NCBI RefSeq assembly: GCF_000963705.1
Contig: NZ_LAJY01000054.1
Location: forward strand, 1 to 10,599
Source: Elstera litoralis
GTDB taxonomy: Bacteria > Pseudomonadota > Alphaproteobacteria > Elsterales > Elsteraceae
Length of the DNA: 10,599 nucleotides
Direction of reading: 5' to 3'
In this document: in pieces, positions 1-8,022 of the stretch
Position numbering within the stretch: position 1 is the stretch's first letter
How the letters are laid out: every line of letters starts with the position of its first letter
Made by a program: the position numbers and the translations under genes
Notes under the pieces: model-generated
What the model was told of the DNA's origin: nothing
Database searches by the model: none
The model's input: only the letters and a program-made list of their open reading frames with translations

Positions 1-2626
1 GGCAAGGTTGAGTTGTACGGCACCCAGGACGAAAAAATCTTCGTGGAATTCTCCCACGCCAAGCTTGCGACCTTAGGCATCAGCCCGACCCAGATTTTCG
101 ATGCGCTCCAGCGCCAAGCCGCCGTGGCTCCAGCGGGGATCATCGAAACCGCCAAGGAACGGATTTCGTTACGGGTTAACAATAGTTTTAATAATCTCGA
201 TGACGTGCGCAACGTTCCCATCGTCGCCAATGGCCGCGTGCAGATCTTGGGCGATATCGCCGAGGTTAGCCGGGGCTATGAAGACCCGATGACGTTCCAA
301 ATGCGCTTCAATGGCAAGCCGGTGATCGGCCTTGGCCTGTCGATGGAGCCGGGCGGGAATATTATCGATATGGGCCGCGAGGTCGATGCGATGATGAAAC
401 GAATCAAGGTTGAGCTTCCGCACGGCATTGAGATCGACCAGATTGCCGCCCAGCCGAAGGTCGTGGACGCCTCGATTTCCGAGTTCGTGAAATCCCTGGC
501 CGAGGCGCTCGCCATTGTGCTCGCGGTCAGTTTCATCAGCCTGGGGTTCCGCACGGGGATTGTCGTCGCGCTGTCGGTGCCGCTGGTGCTGGCGATCACC
601 TTTCTCATTATGTCGATGGTGGGCATCAACCTGCACCGCATTTCGCTGGGCGCGTTGATTATCGCCCTCGGCCTGTTGGTCGATGACGCCATCATCGCCG
701 TTGAAATGATGATGCTGAAGCTGGAAGAAGGCTACGACCGAGTGAGAGCCGCCACCTTCGCTTTCAGTTCCACGGCGTTTCCGATGCTGACCGGCACGAT
801 TGTCACCGCCGCCGGGTTCGTTCCGGTCGGTTTCGCCAAATCCGCCGTGGCCGAATATACCAATGCGATTTTTTGGGTGACGGCGATTGCGCTCGGCGTG
901 TCCTGGGTCGTCGCGGTGCTGTTCACCCCCTACCTCGGCTATAAGCTACTGCCCGAGTTCAAGGACCGCGCCCACGGCGGCCATGATCCGCACGATACGC
1001 GCCTCTACCGCGCCTTGCGGTCCGTCGTGACCTTCTGCGTGCGCTGGCGCAAGTCGGTACTGGTGGTGACGCTCGCGATCTTCGTCGCCTCGGTGATCGG
1101 CTTTGGCAAAGTCGCGCAGCAGTTCTTCCCCTCCGCCTCGCGCCCCGAACTGATGGTCGACGTGCGTCTGCCCGGCGGCAGCGCGATTGCTGCTACCCAA
1201 GCCACCGTTGCGCGGGTGGAAGCCCTGCTGAAGGATGATCCCAACGTCGCCTATTACACCTCCTACGTCGGCGCAGGCACGCCGCGCTTCTATCTGCCGC
1301 TGAACCCGGAACTGCGCCAGTCCAACTTCGGCCAGTTCGTGATTATGACGAAGGGGCTGCACGAGCGCGAAATCGTGTTCGAAAAGCTGGAAAAAGCCTT
1401 CGCCAACGAGTTCCCGGAAGGGCTGCTGCGCATCGCCCGGCTGGAGAATGGCCCGCCGGTCGGCTTCCCCGTGCAGTTCCGCGTCTTGGGGGCCGATCCG
1501 GCGCAGATTCGCGAGATCGCCTATAAGGTGCGCGACACGATGCGGGCCAACCCGCATACGGCCAATGTCAATCTGGAGTGGAACGAGCTGTCCAAAACCG
1601 TGCGGTTGGAGGTCGATCATAAAAAAGGCGCGCGCCCTGGGCGTCAACCCGCAGGATCTCTCGACCACGCTCTACACGCTGCTCACCGGCTTGAACGTGA
1701 CCCAGTTCCGCGAGGGCACCGAACTTATCGCCGTCGTCGCCCGCGCGGTTCCGGCCGAACGCCTATCGCTGACCGACCTTGAGGGCATCAATGTTGGCAC
1801 CAGCAGCGGCGGCTCGGTCAGCCTCGCCCAGATCGCGACGGTGAAATATGAGTTGGAAGAGCCGGTGCTGTGGCGGCGCAACCGCGAAACCATGATTAAC
1901 GTGCGCGCCGATATTTGGGACGGCACGCAAGCCCCGGTTGTTACCGCGCAAATCAACCCGCAACTCGATCTGATCCGCGCGAGTTTGCCCGACGGTTATC
2001 GCATCGATACTGGCGGCGCGGTGGAGGAAAGCGCCAAGGGCCAGAACTCGATCAATGCGATGATGCCCCTGATGCTGATGATTATGGTGACGACGCTGAT
2101 GATTCAGCTTCAGTCCTTCCAACGGCTGATTATCGTGCTGCTCACCGCCCCGCTCGGGCTGATTGGGGTCGCAGCGGCGCTGCTGATAACCGGCATGCCC
2201 TTCGGCTTCGTCGCCACTCTCGGCACGATTGCGCTGGCCGGGATGATTATGCGGAACTCGGTGATCCTGGTCGATCAGATCGAACAGGATGTGCGCGCGG
2301 GCCATGCCCTGTGGGATGCGATTATCGATGCCACGGTGCGCCGGGCGCGCCCGATTGCCCTCACCGCCGCCGCTGCAATTCTGGCAATGGTCCCGCTCTC
2401 CTTCAGTGCCTTCTGGGGGCCGATGGCGGTCGCGATCATGGGCGGGTTGACCGTGGCGACCTTCTTAACGCTGCTGTTCTTGCCGGCGCTCTACGCCGCG
2501 TGGTTTCGCGCCAAGCCGGTGCAGGCCGAGGAGGAAGACCCGAACCAGGACATCCGCCGCCGGGCGCTCGCCCAGGTGCCGGCGCTGGCAGCGCCCGGCG
2601 TGCCTTCCAATCGTCCGGCAGAGTGA
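1..2626 (+). CDS. RND efflux pump permease (AcrB/TriC-like), 5' partial, frameshifted
   Basis: Inner-membrane proton-driven permease of a tripartite RND efflux pump, expected to work with a periplasmic adaptor and an outer-membrane channel, neither visible here. The reading frame is open at base 1, so the N-terminus (roughly 160-190 residues: TM1 and the first porter subdomain) lies outside the window; about 875 codons remain of a usual 1030-1060. Seen: porter-domain sequence, then TM2-TM6 (about 480-950), including TM4 with the proton-relay Asp-Asp pair at 682-687 (LVDDAII); TM7 and the FFP segment at about 1060-1140; a second porter region; TM8-TM12 at about 2050-2510. TM10 reads GMIMRNSV, with Arg (2252-2254) where AcrB has its proton-relay Lys. 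Frame 1 runs to a stop at 1780-1782 but encodes a nonsense tail after about 1626; the RND sequence continues in frame 2 to the TGA at 2624-2626. Removing one A from the A6 run restores DHKKARALGVNP, a normal RND reading. TriC-like subfamily assignment is from memory of sequence style and is tentative. Confidence 0.9.
1621..1626 (+). other. Frameshift site in RND permease (A6 homopolymer)
   Basis: Six consecutive A residues follow the CAT codon at 1618-1620. Upstream of here the RND protein is in frame 1, downstream in frame 2, which needs one base skipped (+1 shift). With five A residues the sequence reads AAA AAG GCG CGC GCC CTG GGC and gives a normal RND continuation. Homopolymer length is the usual place for sequencing or assembly error, so that is the first explanation; a true inactivating mutation is the second. 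The exact inserted base cannot be located within the run, nor fully excluded elsewhere within a few codons. Confidence 0.8.
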
Positions 2627-2652
2627 GCTTTTCTTCTCGCGCGGCGCGTATT

Positions 2653-2657
2653 AAGGG
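2653..2657 (+). promoter_or_regulatory. Ribosome binding site of the FrnE-like gene
   Basis: AAGGG lies 6 nt upstream of the ATG at 2664, inside the 37-nt gap after the RND stop codon. It supports the chosen start. No convincing promoter or terminator is visible in the gap, so co-transcription with the RND gene is likely. Confidence 0.55.
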
Positions 2658-2663
2658 TAGGAC

Positions 2664-3323
2664 ATGACCGGTCTTATTATCGATTTTGTCGCCGATTACG
2701 TCTGCCCTTGGTGTTGGATCGGGCGCTATCGGCTGGAGTTGGCGCTGAACCATCTGCGCCAAGAACAGCCGAACCTGCCCGTCCGCATCTCCCTGCGGCC
2801 CTTCGAGTTGAACCCGGATATGCCCGCCGAGGGCATGGCGCGCGACGCCTATGCCGCCGCCAAGTTCGGCTCGCTGGAGGCCGCGCAAGGGATGTGGGCA
2901 CGCGTCGCCTCGGTGGCGGCGATGGAGGAGCTGGAGATCAAATTCGAGACGATCACCCGCCAGCCGAATACGCTGAACGCGCATCGTTTGGTCGCCTGGG
3001 CTAGCACGCACGGGCGCGGGTTGGCCCTCTCGGCGCGGCTCTACCCGGCGTTTTTCCGCGAAGGCGCGGATTTGGGCGATCTTGCGACGCTGGCCCAGCT
3101 TGCGGGTGAGGTGGGTTTGCCGGTGGATGAGGCAACGGCCTTTCTCGCCTCCGATCTCGGCGTGGACGATACCCGCCGCATGCTCGACGCCGCCCAAAAG
3201 GGCGGTATCGACGGCGTGCCGGTCTATATCTTCAACCGTAAAACCTCGGTGATCGGCGCGCAACCGTTGGAACGGCTGTTGGAGGCGATGGGGCAGGCAC
3301 TGCAACCGGCCGCAAACGCTTAA
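2664..3323 (+). CDS. DsbA-family oxidoreductase, FrnE-like
   Basis: A 219-residue thioredoxin-fold protein of the DsbA/FrnE group, related to 2-hydroxychromene-2-carboxylate isomerases. Known family members act as thiol-disulfide oxidoreductases or isomerases, sometimes in oxidative-stress tolerance. Seen: N-terminal beta strand IIDFVADYVCPWCWIG with the redox CPWC motif at Cys14-Cys17; RPFELNPDMP at about 45-54, typical of the FrnE branch; a helical insertion over the middle; and the cis-proline loop GVPVYIF at 184-190 followed by VIGAQPLERLLEAM, the closing strand and helix. There is no signal peptide, so it should be cytoplasmic, as FrnE is. The CxxC argues against a GST-kappa type isomerase, which lacks it. 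Length is normal for the family. It starts at ATG with a good Shine-Dalgarno sequence. It follows the RND gene by 37 nt on the same strand. Its substrate cannot be read from sequence. Confidence 0.9.
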   Translation: MTGLIIDFVADYVCPWCWIGRYRLELALNHLRQEQPNLPVRISLRPFELNPDMPAEGMARDAYAAAKFGSLEAAQGMWARVASVAAMEELEIKFETITRQPNTLNAHRLVAWASTHGRGLALSARLYPAFFREGADLGDLATLAQLAGEVGLPVDEATAFLASDLGVDDTRRMLDAAQKGGIDGVPVYIFNRKTSVIGAQPLERLLEAMGQALQPAANA

Positions 3324-3326
3324 ACC

Positions 3327-4292
3327 CTACTTCCGCCGATACCTCGGCAGCCAGTGATTGAGCGCGAGGAAACGGTCGACCCGGTCGCTGTCACGCGCAA
3401 CTTCCGCTAGGGTCATCGTTTCCAGCCGGGCGATGGTTTCGGGCCGGGCATCGTCGAGGGCAGCGTGATGGCCGGTGAGATCAACCTGAAAGCGGAAATG
3501 GGTATCGCCGACCATTTCCGCCGCTTGGCTGTCGATAATCTCCGACGAGGCATCGAGAATCACGTCGGTGATCGGGCGTGCCCACCCGGCAAGGCCCCAG
3601 TTCTTCGCCTGAAGATAGGGCAGCGGTTGGGTTTGCTGGCCGGTGCCGAGCGAGAGGATGAGATAGCCGCTCGCCCCCGGATAGAGGTCCATCGCCGCCG
3701 ACAGCGCGCAGAGCGTTGGGTTCGCGGCGAACACGCTGCCATCGATAAAGGCGCGGGCGGAGCCGTCTTGAGCGCGAATCAGCGCCGGTTCGAAATAGGT
3801 CGGGGCCGCCGTGGTCGCCCGGCACACGTCGGCCAGGCTATAATCCTTGTCGGGCGTCTCGGCGTTCCAAGAGCGAAACAGCACCGACTGCCGCCGTTCG
3901 ATATCATAGGCGGTCAGCATGAGGGCTGGGGATGTCACTGCGCGTAGTCGGTGGCCGCCGAAGGTGTCGGCCAGCACCCGTTCGAGAAAGCGCGCGTCGT
4001 ATTTCTCGTCGGAGACGCCGTTCATGGTGCCGAGCGCCCGCCACAGGCTGCGCCCGAAGATATGCGGCCCGGCGCGGCGATAAATCGCGGCGATATCCGC
4101 CGCCGGCACCGGCTCCTCCGGCCGCACCAAGGCGGCGGCGATGATCCCGCCGGTGGAGGTTCCCGCCACCAAATCGAACGCTGCGCCGAGCGGCCCGCCG
4201 AAGCGCGCTTCAAAGGCCGTGAGGAAGGTCGCAGGCAGCACGCCGCGCATTCCGCCGCCATCGATGGTGAGAATCCGGGGATAGCCTCGCAT
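3327..4292 (-). CDS. Patatin-like phospholipase
   Basis: A 321-residue patatin-family lipid acyl hydrolase, expected to cleave acyl chains from membrane phospholipids or other acyl esters through a Ser-Asp dyad. Seen: the oxyanion-hole motif DGGGMRG at residues 11-17; the nucleophile elbow GTSTG at 44-48 (Ser46); the catalytic Asp in IDGS at 183-186 (Asp184); and ATTAAPTYFEP at about 159-169, a conserved stretch in bacterial patatins. No signal peptide or membrane helix is seen, so it is probably cytoplasmic or peripheral. The ATG at 4290-4292 is chosen because it sits 10 codons before the DGGG motif, as usual for this family, and overlaps the upstream gene's TGA by one base (TGATG). The frame is open to 4505, but that extension lies wholly inside the upstream gene and is low-complexity Arg/Ala/Pro. 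No clear Shine-Dalgarno precedes it, so translation probably depends on termination of the upstream gene. All catalytic residues are intact; the natural substrate is unknown. Confidence 0.93.
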   Translation of the reverse strand: MRGYPRILTIDGGGMRGVLPATFLTAFEARFGGPLGAAFDLVAGTSTGGIIAAALVRPEEPVPAADIAAIYRRAGPHIFGRSLWRALGTMNGVSDEKYDARFLERVLADTFGGHRLRAVTSPALMLTAYDIERRQSVLFRSWNAETPDKDYSLADVCRATTAAPTYFEPALIRAQDGSARAFIDGSVFAANPTLCALSAAMDLYPGASGYLILSLGTGQQTQPLPYLQAKNWGLAGWARPITDVILDASSEIIDSQAAEMVGDTHFRFQVDLTGHHAALDDARPETIARLETMTLAEVARDSDRVDRFLALNHWLPRYRRK

Positions 4293-5764
4293 CAGGGGCA
4301 GGCACCGCGCTGGATCGGGGCGAGGGTCACGGGTAGCGGCGCGCCGGTATAGCGCAGGCGCGGCAAGAGCAGGGCGGTCGCCGGACCGAGGGTGCTGCCA
4401 AGCGGCGGAGCGGGGGTGGCGTCCATCGTCAGCAACGTACAGGCGCTTTTTCCGGGCGCGGCGATGAGGTCGGGCCGATGCAGCGCTAGGTTTCCCGCCA
4501 GCCACGGATCGGGCACCAGAAAGGGGCCGCGCCCGCTTTCGGCAAGCTGGCGAGTGAAACTCTTAAAATCGGCATCGGTCCGGCAGGTCGCGCAGGTCGG
4601 CAGCAGCAGCCGGTCTTCGATCAGCAGCGTCAGCGGCCCCAGCAGGGCGACCGCCCCAATCAGCACGCCCACCGCCAGCCGCCGCCACGCCGCCAGCGGC
4701 AGCCGGTCGAGCGCGATGAAAATCAGCAGCGGTACCAGCACCAAACACGCCAGCGGCCCGCTGTCGGTAATAATCGGCCCGCGCTCCAGCACGGTGGCCC
4801 CGGCCAGCAGAATGAGCGTGGCGACACAGCTTTGCGCGATCACCCCCGGCCAAAGATCGACCGCGCGGCTCGGGCGCAGCAGCGCGGGGGCCATCAGCAG
4901 CGCGGCACCGATCCAGAACAGAAGATCCATCGCCGCCCGCTCGGCGAGCACCGACCAGCCGTGCAGCAGGGCGCGCGGAAACGCTTCGATCATCTCCGGC
5001 GGCGGGAAGAGCAGCAGCAGCGGCGATGCCCGCAAGTCCGTCAGCCCCGCAACCAGATAGGGGAGCGCTCCTAACAGTCCCGCCACCAACCCCAGCGCCA
5101 GCGGTATGCGGTAGCGCTGGCGGGTGACGCGCAGGTCGCGGTCGATGGCGAGCGAGAGCAGAAAGACCAGGGCGAACAGCAACGCGCCGCGCCCGCCGGT
5201 CAAGCAGAAGGCGAGGCTGGCCGCCAGCAGTGCCCCATTCCCCCAACCGCCGCGCCGCAGCGTGCGCACCGAAGCCCCGACCAGCGCTAAAATCGCCCAA
5301 CAGGCAAAGAGCGCCAACGGTTCGCCGGAGGGAAACGCGAGCCCGAGCGGGGTGAGCAGCAGCAGGCTCGCCCCAGCAAACCGGGCTTGGGCGCGCGATA
5401 GCCATAAGCGCGCCACGGCGTAGCCGGTGAGCAACACGCCCCAGAGCGTCACGGCGTCGGGCAACAGAACGGCCAAACGGGGCCAATTCAGGCGCAAGAG
5501 ACCATGCCCGAGCCAGAGCGGCAGCGGCGACACCTCCGGCCCGTAGAACCAGACCCAGGCGCGCATCTGGAGCAAGCGGGCGGCTTCGGCTTCCGAAAGC
5601 GTCGGCACCAGCAGCAACCGCGCCAGCAGCATCAGCCCCACGGGCAGCGCATAGAGCAGCGCCGCGCCGAGCCAGGGCCGCCGGTCGAGCCGCGTTTGCA
5701 GCCGCTCGGTCCAAGGGATCGGCAGATCGTAAAGCGGGGTAACGGGATCGCGCGTAACGGGCAT
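4292..5764 (-). CDS. Multi-pass membrane protein, putative GT39/ArnT-like glycosyltransferase
   Basis: A 490-residue integral membrane protein, most like GT-C fold glycosyltransferases (GT39/ArnT/PMT-like), which move a sugar from a polyprenyl-phosphate donor to an acceptor on the periplasmic side. Seen: a cytoplasmic N-terminus of about 30 residues; TM1 at about 32-53; then a first periplasmic loop with SEAEAARLLQMRAWVW and YGPEVSPLPLWL (57-84), which follows the ArnT-like pattern of an acidic pair, aromatic residues and a proline pair before TM2; roughly 11-12 hydrophobic segments up to about residue 383; and a soluble C-terminal region of about 105 residues starting with CATC (391-394). 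The acidic pair is E58-A-E60 rather than the usual Asp-Glu. The first in-frame ATG is used; an in-frame stop lies two codons upstream. The region before it has no good Shine-Dalgarno. It is coupled to the patatin gene downstream. The family call rests on topology and the loop pattern, so a non-enzymatic or other GT-C role remains possible. Confidence 0.6.
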   Translation of the reverse strand: MPVTRDPVTPLYDLPIPWTERLQTRLDRRPWLGAALLYALPVGLMLLARLLLVPTLSEAEAARLLQMRAWVWFYGPEVSPLPLWLGHGLLRLNWPRLAVLLPDAVTLWGVLLTGYAVARLWLSRAQARFAGASLLLLTPLGLAFPSGEPLALFACWAILALVGASVRTLRRGGWGNGALLAASLAFCLTGGRGALLFALVFLLSLAIDRDLRVTRQRYRIPLALGLVAGLLGALPYLVAGLTDLRASPLLLLFPPPEMIEAFPRALLHGWSVLAERAAMDLLFWIGAALLMAPALLRPSRAVDLWPGVIAQSCVATLILLAGATVLERGPIITDSGPLACLVLVPLLIFIALDRLPLAAWRRLAVGVLIGAVALLGPLTLLIEDRLLLPTCATCRTDADFKSFTRQLAESGRGPFLVPDPWLAGNLALHRPDLIAAPGKSACTLLTMDATPAPPLGSTLGPATALLLPRLRYTGAPLPVTLAPIQRGACP

Positions 5765-5781
5765 GCGTCAGTTTACCACGG

Positions 5782-5800
5782 CTGCCCCCCGAAAGGGCAG
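5782..5800 (-). other. Intergenic hairpin between cyclase and glycosyltransferase-like genes
   Basis: CTGCCC (5782-5787) pairs with GGGCAG (5795-5800) as a perfect 6-bp GC-rich stem with a 7-nt loop, inside the 57-nt gap between the cyclase stop and the next ATG on the same strand. No T-run follows on the minus strand, so it is not a standard intrinsic terminator. It may weaken read-through, protect a 3' end, or be incidental in GC-rich DNA. No promoter for the downstream pair could be recognised in the gap. Confidence 0.3.
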
Positions 5801-5821
5801 AGGCCCGCTCGCCCCGAGCCC

Positions 5822-8005
5822 CTATTTCTCCAGCAGCGTCCAGGCTCCCGTCCAACTATCGGGCGGCGGGGCTTGGCGCAGGGCAGTGCAGCGCGTCAGC
5901 AGGCGTTTGCTGGGTTGATCGTTGGGCCGTAGGGTCAGACATTCCTCGAAGGCGGCCATCGCCCCTTGCCAATCGCGCCGATAATAGCGCCGCAACCCGA
6001 GTTCGAAATGGTCGCGCAGGCGAGCGGTATGCTCGTCGAGCTTGCCGGATTCGGCGAGAAGTTCGTAGACCTTCACCGCTTCCGTTTTGCCCATCACGAC
6101 GATTTCTTCCATCTCGCGGGTTTCGATCCGTGCGCCCGCAAGCTCGCGCGTCGCGCCGGAAATCAGCAATCGGGTGCCGAGCGCCTTATTGGCGGTTTCC
6201 AGGCGGGCGGCGAGATTGGCGGTATCGCCCAGCACAGTATACGTGCGCGACTGTTCCGAGCCGATGGAGCCGACGATCAACTCGCCGGTGGCAATCCCGC
6301 AGCGAATGTCGATGCCTTCGATCTCGTGCGTAAAGCGGCCACTGCGCACGAGTTGATTGACCCAGGCACGCACCTCTTCCCGCTGCTCCAGCGCGGCAAG
6401 GCAAGCCTCGGAGGCTTGCGACATATCCATCGTGAAGGGAGGCCCCCAGAAGGCCATCACCGCATCGCCCATATATTTATCGACGATGCCGTGCTGATCC
6501 TTAATCGGGCGCGACATGAGCGTGAGGTAATCGTTCAGAATCGTAACCAATTCGCGCGGATTGAGCCGTTCCGACAGATTGGTGAAGCCCTGCATATCGG
6601 CAAAGGAGACGGTCATCACCTGCTGCTCGCCGCCGATGTTCGGGTCAACCAGCAAGCTCGCGACCACGCGCGGATCGATATATTTACCGAAGGTCTCGCG
6701 GATCATCTCGGCTTTGCGGCGTTCGGCAATATCGGCCAACATGCGATTGCAGAGCTGCTTGAGCACCGACGAGAGCAGCGCCAATTGATCTTCATCGCCC
6801 CGGTTGGGATCGTGCGCGGCTTCAGAATCGCGGCGCTCGCGCACGATGGCTTCGAGATCGCCCAGAACTTCACGGCGGGCTTCCTCATCCAGCGTATCGG
6901 CAAGCGCCAGCATCTGCCGCCGGATCATGCGTTCCTGGCGGCGGCGTTGGCGTTCGCGCTCGTCGCGGTAGCGGTCGAGCGTGCGGGCGTGATCGCGGAA
7001 AACCTCAACGGCGGCGGCGATGCGGCCGATTTCATCGTTCTTCGGCGCGTAGATTTGCACAGAGGTGTCGCCGCGCGACAGGGCATTGAGCCCGGTTATG
7101 GCATCATCGAGCGGCCCGAACGAACGGCGCAGATACCAGATGAGGAAGGCGACGATCAGAATAACGCCGATGCCGACCAGCAGCCCGCTGACCAGCCCGA
7201 CCCGATCGACGCGCCCGACCGTGCTGGTCACGTCTTTCACCGTCACCAGTGCGCCGACGACGCGGCCAACCGTATCGAGCAGGGGGACCGAGGCAATTTG
7301 ATAGTGCCGCCCGACGACGGTGCGGTGCTCGATATAGCGTTGGCGGATCGGCAGATCGAAGGCCAATTCTTTGGCGAGCGCTTGATTGGTGCCGTGGGCG
7401 ACGCGGTTGCGTAGGGAGAGAATATAGGCATCCCCCCCCAACCCCGCGCTGAGTTCCTCCAGCGCCCGGTCGCTATCAACGGCGGCGGCCAGAATGCCGG
7501 AGACTTGCCCGAGCGCGCTGGTTAAGGGGTGGGCCGCTGTGATGCGGAAGCGGCGGCTGCTGTCCTGCTGCACGAGGGCCATCGGTTGGGCCTGGCTCAA
7601 GACTTGATTGATCGTCCCGGCATCGAGAAGCGTCGGCGGGGGAAAGCCGCTTGCGGTCGTCAGCAGAACATCGCCGGCGGTATCGACGACTTCCATCTGA
7701 TCGATCCGCTTTGCGGCTTGCAGCCGGGCGATATCGACCGAGACCATCTGTTGAACATCGGCGTGATTGCCCGCAGCCAACGCGTCGGCCAAGGCAGGCG
7801 CGGCAAGCGAGCGCAACGCCGCGCGCAGGTCTTGCTCGTAGCGCTCGACAATTTTCGACCAGAGGAGCGACTGGGTTTGAAAGGTCTCCTCGGCCCGGCG
7901 ATCCTCCACCAACCGTTCGCGCTGCCAACTGGCTGCAACAAGACCGCCGGTCAACAGCACGAAGGCGGCAGCGACAATAAGGACGACCCGAGTGCGGAGT
8001 AACAT
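5822..8005 (-). CDS. Membrane class III adenylate cyclase with periplasmic sensor, HAMP and TPR-like tail
   Basis: A 727-residue sensor cyclase expected to make cAMP in response to a periplasmic signal. Order: TM1 at 7-26; periplasmic sensor of about 245 residues (28-270, Cache-like); TM2 at 271-291; HAMP at about 292-345 with PLDDAITGLNALSRGD and NDEIGRIAAAVEVF; an unusually long, highly charged helical linker at 346-435; the lead-in ETFGKYIDPRVV at 437-448; catalytic domain at about 462-650; and a single TPR-like repeat at about 665-700. Active-site residues are all present: metal ligands Asp470 (SFADMQGFT) and Asp514 (KYMGDAVMAFWG); adenine-selecting Lys510 and Thr590; transition-state Asn597 and Arg601 (YTVLGDTANLAARLE). 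Lys/Thr argues for ATP over GTP. Start ATG at 8003-8005, with AGGAG 12 nt upstream. It is the last gene of the three-gene sensor operon, 15 nt after the HAMP-MFS gene. The ligand is unknown. Confidence 0.93.
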   Translation of the reverse strand: MLLRTRVVLIVAAAFVLLTGGLVAASWQRERLVEDRRAEETFQTQSLLWSKIVERYEQDLRAALRSLAAPALADALAAGNHADVQQMVSVDIARLQAAKRIDQMEVVDTAGDVLLTTASGFPPPTLLDAGTINQVLSQAQPMALVQQDSSRRFRITAAHPLTSALGQVSGILAAAVDSDRALEELSAGLGGDAYILSLRNRVAHGTNQALAKELAFDLPIRQRYIEHRTVVGRHYQIASVPLLDTVGRVVGALVTVKDVTSTVGRVDRVGLVSGLLVGIGVILIVAFLIWYLRRSFGPLDDAITGLNALSRGDTSVQIYAPKNDEIGRIAAAVEVFRDHARTLDRYRDERERQRRRQERMIRRQMLALADTLDEEARREVLGDLEAIVRERRDSEAAHDPNRGDEDQLALLSSVLKQLCNRMLADIAERRKAEMIRETFGKYIDPRVVASLLVDPNIGGEQQVMTVSFADMQGFTNLSERLNPRELVTILNDYLTLMSRPIKDQHGIVDKYMGDAVMAFWGPPFTMDMSQASEACLAALEQREEVRAWVNQLVRSGRFTHEIEGIDIRCGIATGELIVGSIGSEQSRTYTVLGDTANLAARLETANKALGTRLLISGATRELAGARIETREMEEIVVMGKTEAVKVYELLAESGKLDEHTARLRDHFELGLRRYYRRDWQGAMAAFEECLTLRPNDQPSKRLLTRCTALRQAPPPDSWTGAWTLLEK

Positions 8006-8017
8006 GGGCGGTAATGG

Positions 8018-8022
8018 CTCCT
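8018..8022 (-). promoter_or_regulatory. Ribosome binding site of the cyclase gene
   Basis: On the minus strand, AGGAG overlaps the TAG stop of the upstream HAMP-MFS gene (TAGGAG) and sits 12 nt before the cyclase ATG. Spacing is slightly long, but this is the best match and supports coupled translation of the two genes. Confidence 0.55.

Noticed and set aside
1621..1627. Programmed -1 frameshift at AAAAAAG, as in dnaX
   Set aside because: The downstream RND frame requires a +1 shift, not -1. The run is also short for transcriptional slippage. Sequencing error or mutation is simpler.
2436..3305. Minus-strand open frame of 289 codons over the FrnE-like gene
   Set aside because: It is antisense to a gene with an intact CPWC motif and cis-proline loop, and shows no family resemblance.
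3335..3348. Hairpin GCCGA-TACC-TCGGC as terminator for the convergent genes
   Set aside because: It has only a 5-bp stem and no T-run on either strand, and it lies within the patatin coding sequence.
4293..4505. N-terminal extension of the patatin frame to 4505
   Set aside because: The extra 71 residues are low-complexity, lie entirely inside the upstream gene, and would place the oxyanion motif unusually far from the N-terminus.
4563..5855. Minus-strand open frame of 430 codons overlapping the GT-C-like gene
   Set aside because: It is an Ala/Arg/Gly-rich shadow in another frame. The 4292-5764 frame has clear membrane helices and a coupled downstream gene.
5966..7414. Plus-strand open frame of 482 codons opposite the cyclase gene
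   Set aside because: It is antisense to a cyclase with all active-site residues intact. Its translation has no recognisable domain and is rich in His, Arg, Asp and Gln, as expected from the complement of GC-rich coding DNA.
3327..8005. CBASS- or Pycsar-like defence system (patatin effector plus cyclase)
   Set aside because: The cyclase is a HAMP-linked membrane sensor of ordinary signalling type, not a CD-NTase or a small soluble Pycsar cyclase. It is separated from the patatin by a glycosyltransferase-like gene, and no Cap2/Cap3-type accessory genes are present.
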